This document shows, piece after piece, positions 43,201 to 63,185 of a DNA stretch of 64,000 nucleotides. The notes beneath the pieces are model-generated. The model was given only the letters and a program-made list of their open reading frames with translations. It ran no database searches and had not been told where the DNA came from. Numbering within the stretch: the stretch's first letter is position 1; every line of letters starts with the position of its first letter. Position numbers and translations under genes: made by a program. Origin of the DNA: Ceratodon purpureus (taxonomy: Eukaryota; Streptophyta; Bryopsida; Pseudoditrichales; Ditrichaceae); NCBI GenBank assembly GCA_014871385.1, contig CM026423.1:5742967-5806966 (forward strand), in the 5' to 3' direction.

Positions 43201-43347
43201 CTTTAGAAGTACTAATAAAAGTTTCAGCCATTGGATGTTTACCATCTTACTTTAGAAGTACTAATAAAAGTTTCAGCCATTGGATGTTTACCATCTTACT
43301 TTAGAAGTACTAATAAAAGTTTCAGCCATTGGATGTTTACCATCTTA
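43201..43347. repeat. 49-bp tandem repeat, three copies
   Basis: The unit beginning CTTTAGAAGTACTAATAAAA and ending in TGTTTACCATCTTA occurs at 43201, 43250 and 43299 with an exact 49-bp period and almost no divergence. This indicates a recent local expansion. Confidence 0.95.
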
Positions 43348-44097
43348 GAGATTATAACATTCAAAGTTGCAGCAATACTTCTTTTGGGCATTGCTTGAAT
43401 GACATAGTCAAAATGGTGCAAAAGGAGAGTTGAAGATTTTTACCCCAAACATTTTGCTCATATTTTTTTCCATGTAGGTAATCAAGTTGGGTACCTCCAT
43501 GCAAAATTTTAGAGACTCATTCCTTTTCTAGGACCTTTATAAATATAGTTTTCTAGAAGCAGATCTAAAAACGTTGATGTAATAAAACATGTATGACGTT
43601 ACGTATACTTGGTTTTTGAAAAATCTGAACAGTGGTTAGGTGTCTTTATATGTTTTTGATTTTCGGGCGAAATTAGTTTTCAAAAATCTCAAAAATCTCA
43701 AATTTTGACAAATTTTAAAGAAATAATTCAGAAATTTGAAGCTTGTCTTTGTAATTTTTGGAAGCTGCCCTTGTAAAATTGGTATATTTTTTGACTTGGG
43801 TCTTTTTGGAATTTGATTAGTGATTTAGTCATGAACATATTTTAAGAAAAAAATTCTTAAAAAAGCCTAATTTTAAGCTGTCCGTTTTGGACTCGAAACC
43901 TAAAATTTCTAGATGAAGGTCTGAAAATTGGAATTTGGCTTTGAAATTTTTACCACATACACTTTGCAGTATAGAGAGCATCCAATAAAAATCTTAGGCA
44001 AAAATATTAATTTTAACCTCTTCATCCTGGCTGCCCAAAACCGCATAAAGCCATTTTGGCTTTCCTGGATTTTTAAGGGTTAAAGAATGGCTTTATC

Positions 44098-45290
44098 AGT
44101 GTCTCACATGAGTTGCACTAAATTTTATACGATAATGACCACTCTCTCATCCATTGTCATATGGTGACTTGAATTTGGTGGTTAATGAAGTTATTTTGGG
44201 CACTTTCATGCATTTATTTGGCACTAATACCGTAGTTTAATGATGTTGATAGGATATATTACATCAATATTGCAAAAGGCTTTACTATTGCACAATTTTT
44301 TTATCATAATGCCAAATAAAAATGATAATATTTGTTTTACTAAAAAAAAATGTATTAATATTACATTTTTTAATTTTTAAAAATCCAATTTTTTTATTAG
44401 ACTATGTTTGTTCAATAATAAAAGAATAAAGAACATTAGGCAATTAAATAAGGAAAATGACAATCAAAAGCAAAAACTTCTTATGAATTGAAGTATTGTC
44501 ATAAGTATCTCACTTAAATTTTAACATTTGAATGCACAAAATTGTTTTAAAATAATTTATTTTTAAAAACGAATTATAAATAGTGAGTTAAATATTAGAT
44601 AAATTTTAATATACCAAAGACTATAATTATTCAATGACTTAAAAAACTAAAGTCCACTTATGCATTCAAAGATCACTAATTCAGACAAACTATATCTTAA
44701 TAAACATGTTACCACCGCATGTTTTCTATCAAAAAGCTAAAAGCATGGGCACAACTTTTCATCATCATCTATGGTGTCTCATCCAAGTTGCACTGAATTA
44801 AAAAAAATAAAAATAAAAATCACCACTCTTTCATCCTTTGTCATTTGGAAAATTGAATTTTGGTGGCTAATGAAGTTATTTTTGTCACTTATACTATTGA
44901 TTAACGGTGTTGATAGAGTAGTTTACCTCAATTTTGCAGAAGGCTTTATTATTGTACAATTTATTTATCATAATTTCAACTAGAAATGATTGTAATTATT
45001 TCTTGAAAAAATGGATTAGTATTGAATTCCTTTTTAGTGACAAATTGTTCATCACTTCTTTATTGAATTATATTTGTTCGATTATTATGTGAAATCAATT
45101 TTTGTCATAAATCATTACTTAAATTTTTTACATTTGAATACATATTATTATTTCAAAATAATCATACAAGAATCTAAATAAACACGTATTAAAATATTTT
45201 GAATTAATTTATAAAAATAAATTAGTATATGAAATGCTATAATTATCTAATGACTTAAAAAATTGAAGTCCGTATACTCAAAAAATTGAG
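44098..45290. repeat. Diverged tandem duplication of a unit of about 670 bp
   Basis: The segment from 44098 (GTGTCTCACATGAGTTGCAC) is repeated from about 44770 (GTGTCTCATCCAAGTTGCAC). Collinear similarity continues through GGTGGTTAATGAAGTTATTT versus GGTGGCTAATGAAGTTATTT, then GCAAAAGGCTTTACTATTG versus GCAGAAGGCTTTATTATTG. It ends with CTATAATTATTCAATGACTT versus CTATAATTATCTAATGACTT near 44620 and 45240. There is no coding content. It is either an old tandem duplication or two copies of a repeat family. Confidence 0.8.
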
Positions 45291-46338
45291 CCATCTTGGA
45301 CTTTCTTACCGCTCGTATGAAATAAATGAAGGTTTGAAATTTGAAATCAAGTTCTTTCTTAATACCTTTGTAAGTTTAATTATAAGTCTTTCTTTCTTGT
45401 AGCCTGTTGTCTTCAATAAGCTCAAATATTGGATTGTATTCAACATACTCAAATTTGCCTTTTCTAAAGTGGCTTTTTCAAACTCCATTTTTTATTGAAC
45501 ATATTTTTGATGTCTCATAAGTCTTTAACTGACTCCATTTTAGAAAGAATTGTATTGCATTTCAACGAAAATAAGAAAAGTTCATCCTACAACATTGATT
45601 AGTTCAAATGCACATATGATATTAATATTTTTAATTTGTAAAGTTTTGAATTCTTATAATTTTCAAATTTTTATCCATGCACTCAAAGTAAAGAATTTGA
45701 AATGCATAACATACCAAAAAATGAACATAATTAAAATTTACCACTCTCATGTTAAATAAAAGTAAACAAGGTTGCAACACTAGTTCCAACATAGCTCTAA
45801 AAGGTACATAAAACAATAATAATCATACACTTGCCGGCACGTATCAAAAGCAGTTTTGTGGCTCCTACATTGATCCACTTACTAATATCTTTAGTATTAC
45901 AAAAATTCTTTTTCATAACATACTACTTTTGGGTCACAAAACCACCTACTATCTGTCACTAAAACTTTTACCTTCTCACATTTAAAAAATCACAAAAATT
46001 TCAATAAAATTCCAAATACGTTGAAATTTTTTTGGGTACATGTCCTCTACATTTTCCAACTTTTATGTATTTTTCGCTCATAGCACCTGTACCATTTAAC
46101 TACCAAAAAGGCTCTGAAAGTGGCGACTTGGTTTCTGGTGCTGGTACCTCAAAAAATGGGAAAATGGGAGTGAGCCAGGCAGCAGCAGTAGGGTGTGACC
46201 GTGGAGAAGGAGGGTGCGTAGGCGTGGGCGTGGGTTAGGAAGGCCTGCATTTGGTTTGCATTTGGCTTGTTGTCGCTGCATCGCCCCACCGATCGCCATC
46301 GCCACGCCGTGCGCCTTGTTTGCTCACATTCTACAGCC

Positions 46339-47286
46339 ATGGAGGCCGCCGACTTCGAGGCTCTGCCGGAGGAGGACAAGCACCGCATGTCCACCATGAT
46401 CGACCATCTCCAAGTCCGCGACAGGTCTGTCTCTCCTCCGCTTCTCCTCCTCTTACTTCTTAGGGTTCTTTCGTTCGTCCTGGGGTTTCAGACGTAGGGT
46501 GGTTTAGAGTATTTTCTTTTTCTTTCGGGTGTGGAGATGTCGCTACGTGGCTGGGTGTTTGTGAGTTTTGGATTTTCGGGTGGGGTCGGGTTTAGGGTTT
46601 AGCAAACCCTAATGGTGGGTTTCTTCTCTGTAGCGGGGTTTTTTTTGGTTTTTGGTTTAATGGATCTGTCGTGGTTCGTTTTTAGTAGATCGTTTGCATC
46701 AGCGATTTATCACATGCATGTTTTTTGTGGTTTTATGGAAGTTAGGGTTTGGGTGGTGGTTTCGGGGAGTAAATGTGTGTGATCGGATTGGCAGTGGTTG
46801 TCTGCATTGCATTTCTTTGCAGAAATTTTATCTTGTACCGAGTAATTTTTGTGAAGGCTGCAGTAGGTTTTCTTCTGTCCTGCGTCGGACAAGGTGCTTC
46901 GATTATGCTTCGTGAGGCCAGCTACAGTCTTTGGGATGTCATATTGTTAGTGGGACATAGGTGACGTTATGTTTGAGTTGTTGGAAATTCTTTTGTGACG
47001 TTTCACGGGTTGTAGGATGACGTGTCAGGAGACCCTCGAGTTGTATCGGATGTGTTGTCCTTTCAGCGATGTATCTAATGCGAGGTTTTTGTGTTTCAGC
47101 TTGAAGATGTACAATTCCTTGGTAGAGAGATGCTTCTGTCATTGTGTTGAGAGTTTCCGGAGGAAGACTTTGGACAAGCAAGAAGAGACCTGTGTGAAAC
47201 GGTGTGCCGAGAAGTACTTGAAGCATTCGATGCGGGTCAGCATGCGCTTTGCAGAACTAAATCAGGGTGCCCCTACTCCCGACTAA
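46339..47286 (+). CDS. TIM9: TIM9, small Tim chaperone of the mitochondrial intermembrane space
   Basis: Exons 46339-46424 and 47100-47286 join in phase (intron 675 bp), giving 90 residues, the usual length. The protein starts MEAADFEALPEEDKHRMSTM and contains MYNSLVERCFCHCVESF and QEETCVKRCAEKYLKHSMRV. The twin CX3C motifs (CFCHC and CVKRC) form the two disulfides of small Tims. The ending MRFAELNQGAPTPD is very close to known plant TIM9. Family knowledge: TIM9-TIM10 hexamers carry hydrophobic precursors across the intermembrane space. The 300 bp upstream is GC-rich, in contrast to the AT-rich DNA beyond. The first CX3C has an additional Cys in its middle (C-F-C-H-C), which is uncommon. Confidence 0.95.
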
Positions 47287-50200
47287 GTGTGGTGATAGTC
47301 TATTGTGTTGGTCTAGTAATTGCTCACGAATGCTAGTTCTTACGGCGTGGCAGTGGATCCACTACTTGACACCTAATCAATTTTGTGCTGACTTTTACAT
47401 ATGAATTTTAGAATCATATTTTCAACCATATCGTTATGGGGTTCACTGTAGCTGCTACTTGATACTACCAATAATCTTTGCGTTGCGTACAGTTGATGCT
47501 TCTGCATAAACTGGGGGTCTAGTGAAACTAATAACCACTACTAATTGCCATTACCTTTCCGTAGTTATTAAGTTGGATGTATTGAAGTTGTGAGTAAGTG
47601 TACGAAAGGCATCAAGAAAGCAAGTATATATCACTATTTCTCGAGGGTCTAGTGATGTAATTTAACAATCTACTCATGAACTTGACCGCTTTTGGCTACA
47701 TTACATCGCTTTTGACTCTACAGTTACATTTTATGCACTTTTGACAGCTGAAAGGAAGCTTACCAGGTCAAAAGTTCTTTCTCAGGTAGAATATTCGATT
47801 GGCTGATATGGGTCTGGTAGTTTTGCAAGTGGCTCTGAAATGCTGGTTTGTGTTGGAACTTGGTAGATCAATTTCGTTACGGAAAATGGTTCAATAGCCT
47901 ACTGTAAAATTTCTAAAAACAATTCACTGGTCCCACCGGGGTATGGTATTTTCTGCCTTACCTTTTTGGACAATACAGTTCTGTATCAACCATTTCACCA
48001 AAGTTGCTCTTTGTGATACTTTCTATTGAAATTGAAGCCATCATCAAAGAGACATTGGATAAGTGAGGAATGCAAAATTGGAGATGGTAATGAGCATGCA
48101 ATATGTTGCATGATGCTTACTTGGCTAGCACATCTTGTATGTATATGCACTAGACTATGCAATATTGTGTGTTACTGAAAAATTACTGCAAAATTATTTT
48201 GTAGGATAAACTTTTGTGTTCAAAAAGCCCATTGCATATGGTAGAAGGGCATGATTGTATCATTGTAACATGACAAGATAAAATTGGGACAGGGTGTAAG
48301 TTTTAGGGCATAAGATAGGAGCGGATACCTGTGCCGGACCAATGACTGCCTAATTTAGGAGGTACTGAAATTGGCATATTATACACTACTCCCTATTACA
48401 TTCCCTTAAAGTCCTTGTAACGGCGAATATTCACAAAAACTTTCAAAAAATATCGATTTAAATTGACGTCACATGTACATGCCCAAACTCTAAAAAAACC
48501 CGATTTTGCCACTGTGTCTTGTAGGGGTTAATTAGGGGTTTTGTCATTGGTCTTCTCATTGTTATGTAATACTTGTTTATGGTATATTTAATTTTTTTGT
48601 CCAAAATCTTCTATTCATGCTTGTTATTATTTTAGTTTTTAGACCTTCAAAAATTCACAAAAATTTAGTACAATTTCAAAAAAATAATTTTTGAGTTCAT
48701 ATTTGTATAATTGCCCAATCTTTGTGTACTTTTTTACATCAAGTGCGACATTTTAATTAACAAGAAAACTCTAAAAGTGGGCATTTCTAATGTTTCTATA
48801 TTTTTTTTGAAGAATCAAAATTCAAAATTTCAAAGTATAGTATTTAAGTAGACCATATATTTAGAACATGTTTGTCATAACATTCGTTCAAACTATAGAT
48901 ATGTACAACCCAGACCCTGAATTGCTTATCAAATTTGTCATGTGAAGTCTCAGCACTTTGATAGTTTCAACATTTTCCATGTTAATTTTTTTTTGAGATT
49001 AAGAAATCAAAAGATATATAATTAGCATGCCTATACAGAGCATTAATTACATTGATAAGAAATGCATTGCGATGTTCCATAAGTATTGAAATAGTCATGT
49101 AACAATTTACACACTATATATATGGTAGCCATCTTGATGACTTTAAATCTAGGATTGAAATACCATCTCATTTCGCCATCTACAATTTCACATTCAACCT
49201 ATGCATTCCAATTTTTTTGAAAAGATATTTTTTTCAAAGAATTCACATTTGTTGAAAATGAGTATGAATGAAAATTGAGCGGGTTTGTTTCATGTGCTTA
49301 CACTCATGGAAGACAATACTCGCGTTCATCAAAGTAAGGTGTCTTACTGTCACTGGAGTAGTGACAAAGCCATGGCATGAAGAAGTTAGATTGGCCTCCT
49401 AATTCACATGATCAAAATTCCACCGAAAACATGTAGAAGATACTTATGGATTTTCTTCATCACATCAACAAGCCAAAGAAAAAACAAGAAATGTACAAAC
49501 TATTCAAGAAGTATAAATCAAAGTATCCTTATAACAATTGAAACGGCTCAATTCAAGTATGCTTAACCACGTGAAAGTACTAACTTCAAGAAGGGGTGAA
49601 ATTACCAAGTGGTAGATAATATAAGATAAATACAAATGCTTGTGTATTTTTCAGATTTATATGTACATAATTTTTCCAATGTTAAAACACGCTTCACTAG
49701 CATTCCAACACAATTCAAAATTTCAAAACCCATTTATTTTTTGAACAACTAATTCTTGCATTCCAAAGTTTGTCAATTTTTTTCCAACACACTTCCTTGC
49801 GACCAGTATTAGTAAGGAGTTATAACCTGACTGGAGATTGTAATTTGTGTGCCTTGCCCTGCTGCAAAGCAGAATGGCAACACTGGACTCTGGAGTCAAA
49901 AGCAAAGCCTGTTGCCCATATTGCTGCAGGAAAAGCAGGAGATCACATGGACAACTTTGACATGCTACCCAAATAAACAGACTCAAAGTAATCAGTGCAG
50001 TCAAGCCAAGGTGCACAAGAAGAGGAAAGTATGAAGAAGAAAAATTGTACCCTATGAAGACCAAATAGAATGAACATTGAGTAGAAGCACCTACTCTCAC
50101 ACTTTAACTTGGGATTTCTCATTTAAGAGTACAACCTCTGTATAAATATGATGTTTACTATTAGAAACATATAATGAAATATTTAAAATATTTCATGTAA

Positions 50201-51848
50201 TTTATATTTTACAAAATGTAGGAACCTTCCAATTCAATTCAAAAATATTTGAAATAATGAGAATTTCATAACGGTTCAATTTGGACACGACTAATTTTTT
50301 TTTAAACTTCAACATTAGAATTATTCGAAAATTCCCTGTAGTCACAAAATACTTAATAGAGTAAACATATGAATTTGATTTGAGGGAAGTTTAGGTGAGA
50401 TCATGACTCCCACCATACAACCCTCTTCCACACTAAAACACTTGCCACACAACTTGAATGCAGTAAATATTACTGGTAAATTGAGATTGTCTGGCAAAAC
50501 AAAGGTATCAGAGAAGATTAACCTTTCCTGGACAAGCCTCCTTCTGACCATCATTTCTTTGACTTTCACTACATAATTTGAGTGATGAGGTAAACTTCCT
50601 TGAATCATGCATACACTTGGGCAGATTAACTGCATAACTGATGTGTATTATAATGTATGATAATGTGACCGAAACCCTTCCCATAATGCAGACTTAGCGA
50701 ACGCAAATTGTGGGCTACTGTAGACAAAATACTGGGTGAGTGCATATTCAATACAAAATCCAAAACCAGACTGTCATGGATAGTGGAACAGGACCTTTGT
50801 GTAGTCAACACAATCATTTGGGTAAACAGTGCTGCCCACACTATTTTCTGCAATCTCAGAACAGGTGTATCGTGAGGAATTAGAATCTCATCTCATTTCA
50901 GGATATGGTCTCACATGTATAGTAGATTCTGAAGAGCAGAATCTTGCGCATTACTTGGTCCTGCTCTCAGCAGTATGCTTGAAATGGATAAAGAATGGCA
51001 GACATGCATATTCATACAACGAGAATGAGGGACATACATATGCATACTCACATTTGTTGGAATCTCAGTGAGTCGATAGCAGCTGTGACAAGAAAACGTG
51101 TTTTAGTGAGTACTGTGAAAACACAGTGAGGTTCATACACCTGTTTGCAGAAAAATTCATAGTGATGCACTAGTTCTGAAGACTGCAAGAAATGTGGTTC
51201 AAGGGTGTAAGAACTGGCTATGCATACTTATTGTTTCTGAGGTGGGGTCGACATGGTCAATGACTCGAGGCACCGACTGGAATGGAGGTTCAAACTTCAA
51301 ATGACCAAAGTCCCGGCGAGACATGAGGACTATTGTGGGCCCACCCTGCTTTCACTACCACCCACTCAATAAAAGGCTGATATTCAGGAATAACCCAAGT
51401 TGAAGCAAGGTACGACTTATATGTTCCAGAATACACTACAAAACCATGGGCCTGTGAAAAACTAAAATCACTGGAGGAGAAAAAACCGGTAACTTGATGG
51501 CTCGCTCTTGGCAATCGATATGAACTACAAATGAAGGTCAATATACATCAATACATCTTTGACATATGAAACTACTTGCCGTACTCAAAAGTTTTCTATA
51601 GAATCTATACACAATCCCCTGTGGCAGTTTGGTTCACCTAAACTCAGAGCAAGGACAGTTGTCATGTACCTTCAACGTTGGTCATGAGTTGAAGTCCGGT
51701 ACATCGATCGATTACCGTGGTACCGGTAAACGCAAAGGCATTCAGGCTGAGGAAAATATTTTTTCGTGACCTTCACATGGAAGCCGAAGACGGGAATGTC
51801 TTGTCCGCATTGCAAGTTGTAAGATTGTTTTTCTGGGCTGCACCGTCT
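47287..51848. other. AT-rich intergenic DNA between TIM9 and MCM3
   Basis: The first few hundred bases probably include the TIM9 3' UTR. The remainder is AT-rich. ORFs of 60-125 codons on both strands (for example 49723-50100 - and 50342-50635 -) show no domains and are not joined by plausible splice sites to neighbouring genes. No RNA gene recognised. Confidence 0.55.
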
Positions 51849-58277
<6,429 letters not shown>

Positions 58278-60473
58278 GGCTGAAAGAAAGGATGGCAGCT
58301 CCGAACCCTGAGTTGAGACCTCTCGAGTTTCCTCTCTCTGTGGCTTACCAGCAAGGGTGTGGGTTGGAGGTGGATACGGATGCGCCCCGGTGGTAGCAAA
58401 CCTTCATTGCAGAGGTGGGGGATCGCAGTGCAGTGCAGTGCGGCGATGGCGATGGCGTGAGGATCTTCTCGCTCTCGCGCTCTCTCTCTCTCGGGTGGCG
58501 TCGTCGTCGTCGCGAGAGCCGTCGCCGGCGTCGCGAGCGTCACTGCGTTTGGGCGCCAACACTCTCTTTTCCCGCCATTCGCACTCCACGTCGGACATCC
58601 ATCCGTCTGGATTTTCTCATTCGTTTCTCTTACGTTCGTGAGCCAACGTCATTCTTTACCGGCAATTTCTTGGAAGGCAACGATTCCTCCTCATGAATGG
58701 GGGGCTGGGTTTTTTAAATAACTGATATGAATTGTTTTGAGTAGTTTGTGTGGACAAACCATTGGTGCTTGCACATAAATATGTTTCTTGAAGTGAAGTT
58801 AGGATTGAAGATTAATTTATATAACTCTTGTCACTAAGTGCATGCGTAGTTGATTGTTTATTTTTGTAGACTACAATGATTTTAGGAATATTTTTGTTGT
58901 TGATGTCTTAATTTTATTATGGTTTTGATAATATGATGAAAACTCACCTTTTGTTTTAAAAAAACATTGTCACAATACCATGGCAGTACCCTATCTAATA
59001 TCCGCCACATTATTACATCACAAAATCATCCAAATATCACATCCATACCTTTCATCCGCAGTTCCGTTATGTTCTTAAAGGTTCCAATCTTCCTTTCATA
59101 TTTTCAATTGATTTTCACTTTCCCAATGACCAATGCAATTTTTGCACTTTCTTCTATTGCATTGCAACATGTTGTTTGCTAGTATTCCATATATGACCAT
59201 GTTTCTCGAGATCCTTATATTCCCATGTTCCATATACTTCCATGGTTCCAAGCAAGGTAACCAAAGTACAAGAATATTCCTGTATTTTCAAATTTTGGCT
59301 ACATACTTCTGACTAAATTTATACTTACTTTTGTATGTATGTGAAAAATTCCTGGAACAAATACAGCATATTCTCTATACTCCGGTAACCATGGTTTGAA
59401 GTTCCATATGTTCCTAAGTTCCCTATGTTCCCGATGGTCCGATGTTGGCATGCAAGTGCATGCGTTGAGAAAATTGCAGAGAGACAGACACACACACATA
59501 TGTACACACAGGCACAGACAGAGATTGGGAGGTGCCCACGACAAGGACGAGGAGGAGGAGGACCACCACCATCGTAGAGCATCGCATAGCATCGTCAGGG
59601 CACTGGGCACGGCCTCGGCCCCATGCTCATCTGGACCTAAGTTACTTTGCTTCTCCAATTGACGCCATTGCAAATAACCCACCCACTGTCAGTCACTCTC
59701 CCCTGCCTGCTCAATTTCACAACCTCATCTTACATCTATCTGCTTTGCACTCTCTGGGCTTTCGGGGGTTCCTCGTGCTGGACCATTTTTTGCATTGGGA
59801 GGGTTAATGGTGCTTTTTCATTGGGTCGTGGTGGTGAGTGAGCGATGGCAGAGGAGAATTTAGTTTCTGCGTTTTTAGGGTTTAGGGGTTACTTCGGGTG
59901 GGGTGATTAGGGTTACAATTGAGGGAGTGTGCGATGGGGTTTTGGAGATTGAGGGGTTGTTGGGTTGATTTTTAAGGGTTGATGTTTGAGTGGGTAGGAG
60001 GCAGGGCTCTCCTCGTGTCAATTTTGGTTCTTAATAAGGAATTAAGTGACATGGTTTGTGGGAAACGAATCTGGGGTTGTTTCAGGGGCAATTGGTTTCG
60101 TGGGATGTTGTGTGTTTATGGTGTGTTTTTTCTGATTCACAGGGTTTAAAGGGTGTTTCTGTAGGTGATATCTCCTGCAGTTGGAGTGGATGGTTTGTGT
60201 TGTTTTTGGGGCAAGGTTGTATCTATACATTTCTGGACAGTTATAGGTTCGGTTCTCCGTGAGGCGTGAAGATGCGTTGCGTTGGGAATTTTGTTTTTTT
60301 ACGTGAAGCTGTGATTAGAGGGCTAGTAGGGGAACCTCAGAATCGTGATGTGCAACGAAGTATTTGTCTGTTTTTTGTTTCGAGGCTCTACAGGAACGAG
60401 TATCTGTATGGTGAAGTCTGACTCGAAGGGTGGGGATGGGTCGTTGTAGTGGTGCAGGAGGACGTGAGCGGCA
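58278..60473. promoter_or_regulatory. Divergent intergenic region between MCM3 and the RBM42-like gene
   Basis: Both genes are transcribed away from this 2.2-kb region. The MCM3 side is GC-rich to about 58.68 kb and includes a (CT)n run near 58478-58492. The middle (58.7-59.4 kb) is AT-rich and empty. A CA-type microsatellite lies near 59488-59520. The DNA from about 59.5 kb becomes richer in GC and T, as in the leader of the plus gene, and includes TTTTTAGGGTTTAGGGGTT near 59871, a telo-box-like motif common in plant promoters. Confidence 0.5.
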
Positions 60474-63185
60474 ATGGCGAATTTGATGAGCGAACTCGAG
60501 CGGTTTGAGCAGGAGATGAAGGAGCTGGGATCGGAGCCGACATTATTGCCGCCCCCGCCACCTCCGCCTCCGCTCGGGATCGTGAGAGGTCATTTGCCTC
60601 CGCCTCCGCCACCACCCCCTGTAAGTGTTGCATTACCCATGATACTCCTACTAAAATGTCAATCATGGAACTGATGTTGTAAGGTTTATAGCTTTTGGTG
60701 TTTTTTCTGTTGCTTTCTTCCACGAAGGAGATGTTGTTTCAGAGAATCTAATCTTGAATATGAATTCTCACTGGAAATGGATACGGTTTGTAGAGTTCTG
60801 CATTAACGGGGAATGGCGCACCTTCAGCTGCGTTTTTGGTGCCTCCACCACCTCCGCCCAGGCTTCCATCAGTGGGAACGATTGTCTCGCAGCCCGCATT
60901 GCCTCCTCCGCCCCCGCCTCCCACCACATCTGGGTCTCAGTATTCGTATCCTACCACTGCGGTGACATCTTCATATGCCCCGGCTCTGCCTCCTCCACCT
61001 CCTCCTCCTTCAGCGGCCTCAAGTTCTTATTTCCCGGTTCCTTTTCATCTACAGCAACATCAGCAACAGTATCAAGCGGCTCCGCAGCAATATAATCCGG
61101 CTTCACAAAGTACATACCAAGCGCAGTCTCAGACTCACATCCAAGCAGCTCAGCCGAGTGTTCCAACATCTCAGTATCAATATACGACATTGTATCAGCA
61201 ACCTGCCACTAGTGGTGCCACACTGTCAGCTGAGCCAACAGTTTATCCTCTTCCTCAACAGCAACAGGTTGGCTATCACATCTCTTCTGCATGCCCTGCG
61301 CTTGCTCTGTGTTTGGCTGATATTTCTTTGTTTAGAGGTGAAGTAATCACAACTGTGCTTAAGAAAGGGCGAGCAGTTCCTCAGCCTGAATTTTCACAGC
61401 CGTTTTTGGATCAAAAGATGGTATATTGAATATGCCTCAGCTATGTCCATCCAGCCTGTTTGTTACGATTGTGAACCAATGGGTGAGTTTTTATGATGAC
61501 AGGCCCAACAACTTTTCCAAAGAGATGCTCAAACCATTACACCAGAGGCTCTTGAAAGTGTGAAGGCTGCTTTGGCTAGTGGCGAGGGTGAACAGAAAGC
61601 GGAGACGAAGAAGAGAGCAATTCCTCGAAAAGCTGCTGGACAGTCCTGGGAAGACGCCACTCTTTCTGAGTGGCCTGAGAGTACGTTGACTTATCCCTGA
61701 CTAATCATTATTTTGGAGCGGCCATCATCTTGTAAAGTGTTGCAGTCATTGGTGTCATATTTTCAGACCAAAAATATAGTCACCTCGCATGGAGGGGTTT
61801 TAAGGTTTCGTAACTGTTAGCTAGTTATATTTTCAGCTGCTAATACTGGGTTGGTGGAAGAACAGTTTACGCAGTGAGCATCGGAAGTTCTATTTGTACA
61901 GGGGGATAGAGATGGATGCTGCAATGGATTTCACCATGATGACATTAGACAGTAAGCAAACTAAGAGAGTGTTTAGCTATCATAAATATCTGATGACTTA
62001 CCGTCAATTTGCTTTGGTCACTGGAGATTCGAGCAGAAATGGCTGCGCAGTTGAAGAATGTCTGATTTTTACCGGACTGTTGGTTGTGTAGATGACCATC
62101 GCCTTTTCTGTGGTGATTTGGGCAACGAAGTGAATGATGAAGTTCTGACGAAGGCCTTCACGCGCTTTGACTCTTTCAATATGGCTCGGGTGAGTATTTG
62201 TTTTGGAACTTCGTTTGAGACAAAGGCTATCTGTTGTTGATGCCTTTGAGGTTCATGCGTTGGAGAATATACACTTTTGCACAGAGTCTCTTAGTGAAAC
62301 TCTTCAAGTTCTTATACTTCGTTTAATGCCTTACTGTGATTTGTGTTGGGTGGAACACACTTCTTTTGTGGTGGGTGTTTATTTTAAATGTGGTATTCTC
62401 TTGCAACCAACATAATCTTCTAATACTGTGGTGATCATTCTAGGTTGTACGAGATAAGCGCACAGGGAAGACCAAGGGTTTCGGATTTGTCAGTTTTTCG
62501 AATCCTTCCGATCTTGCTTTAGCCTTCAAAGAAATGAATGGTAAGTGGTGTACTTTTTGTTCAACGTTCGGTACTTTTTGTTCTCAAATGCGTATGCAAT
62601 AGACGGGTGCCTAGTGGATACGATGCGAACTTCCTTGACCAGTTTTTCCTTCATTTTTCGTCTCTTTCCGTACATACACTCTTTCTCAAGGTTTCTCTAT
62701 TTGCTGGTACATTATTCGTCTGTAATTTCAGAATGGGTTTATGTTTGTAGCAGATTTTTCTACAGTCATTGTGTCATTCTTAAAAGGATGATTGCTTTTG
62801 CAGGGAAATATGTCGGGAACAGGCCAATTAAGCTGCGAAAGAGCACATGGAAAGAGCGGATAGATACAGAAGCACTACAAAATTCGAAGGTCAGTTATAT
62901 AGAAGGATTGTTATTTCTGATTGATTCTAAGCTACATTTTCGGCATTGATGTGGGTCGAGCAGCTTTGAACGTGGTTAGTGCTCCTCTTGAATCTTCGAG
63001 GAGCACATTGAAATGGTTGAATTTCTTGAGTCGGTTTCTGTTGCACAGAAACTGAAAAAACGAATCACTGTCTTGGTTAAACCAAACTCGTCTGCAACTG
63101 TCTTCTTATGATTGCTCGTCTGTCTTTGTTTCTTCAGCATAATAAGCGGCACAAGTCCAACAAGAAGAATATCCTGCATAAGTAG
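60474..63185 (+). CDS. RBM42: RBM42-like RNA-binding protein with one C-terminal RRM, seven exons
   Basis: Exons 60474-60620, 60794-61267, 61503-61680, 62092-62189, 62444-62540, 62804-62889 and 63138-63185 join in phase to about 375 residues. The N-terminus (MANLMSELERFEQEMKELG) is followed by long proline runs and a Gln/Tyr-rich stretch. Next come AQQLFQRDAQTITPEALESV and KKRAIPRKAAGQSWEDATL, which are hallmarks of RBM42. The single RRM (about 268-346) has RNP2 LFCGDL and RNP1 KGFGFVSF. A basic tail ending KSNKKNILHK closes the protein. Family knowledge: RBM42 proteins bind RNA, associate with hnRNP/spliceosome components and in plants have been linked to splicing and stress responses. The low-complexity N-terminal half may promote condensates (inference). 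Confidence 0.93.

Larger units (their letters stand above)
41761..46030. other. AT-rich intergenic DNA with tandem duplications
   Basis: No gene is supported. Most of the region is AT-rich with frequent stops. It contains the 49-bp triplication and the diverged duplication of about 670 bp listed separately. Confidence 0.6.

Noticed and set aside
44098-45290. LTR retrotransposon
   Set aside because: The copies are adjacent with no internal coding region, primer-binding site or polypurine tract that I can see.
49723-51541. Several minus ORFs of 75-125 codons downstream of MCM3
   Set aside because: No domains, no consistent splice sites between them, and MCM3 is complete without them.
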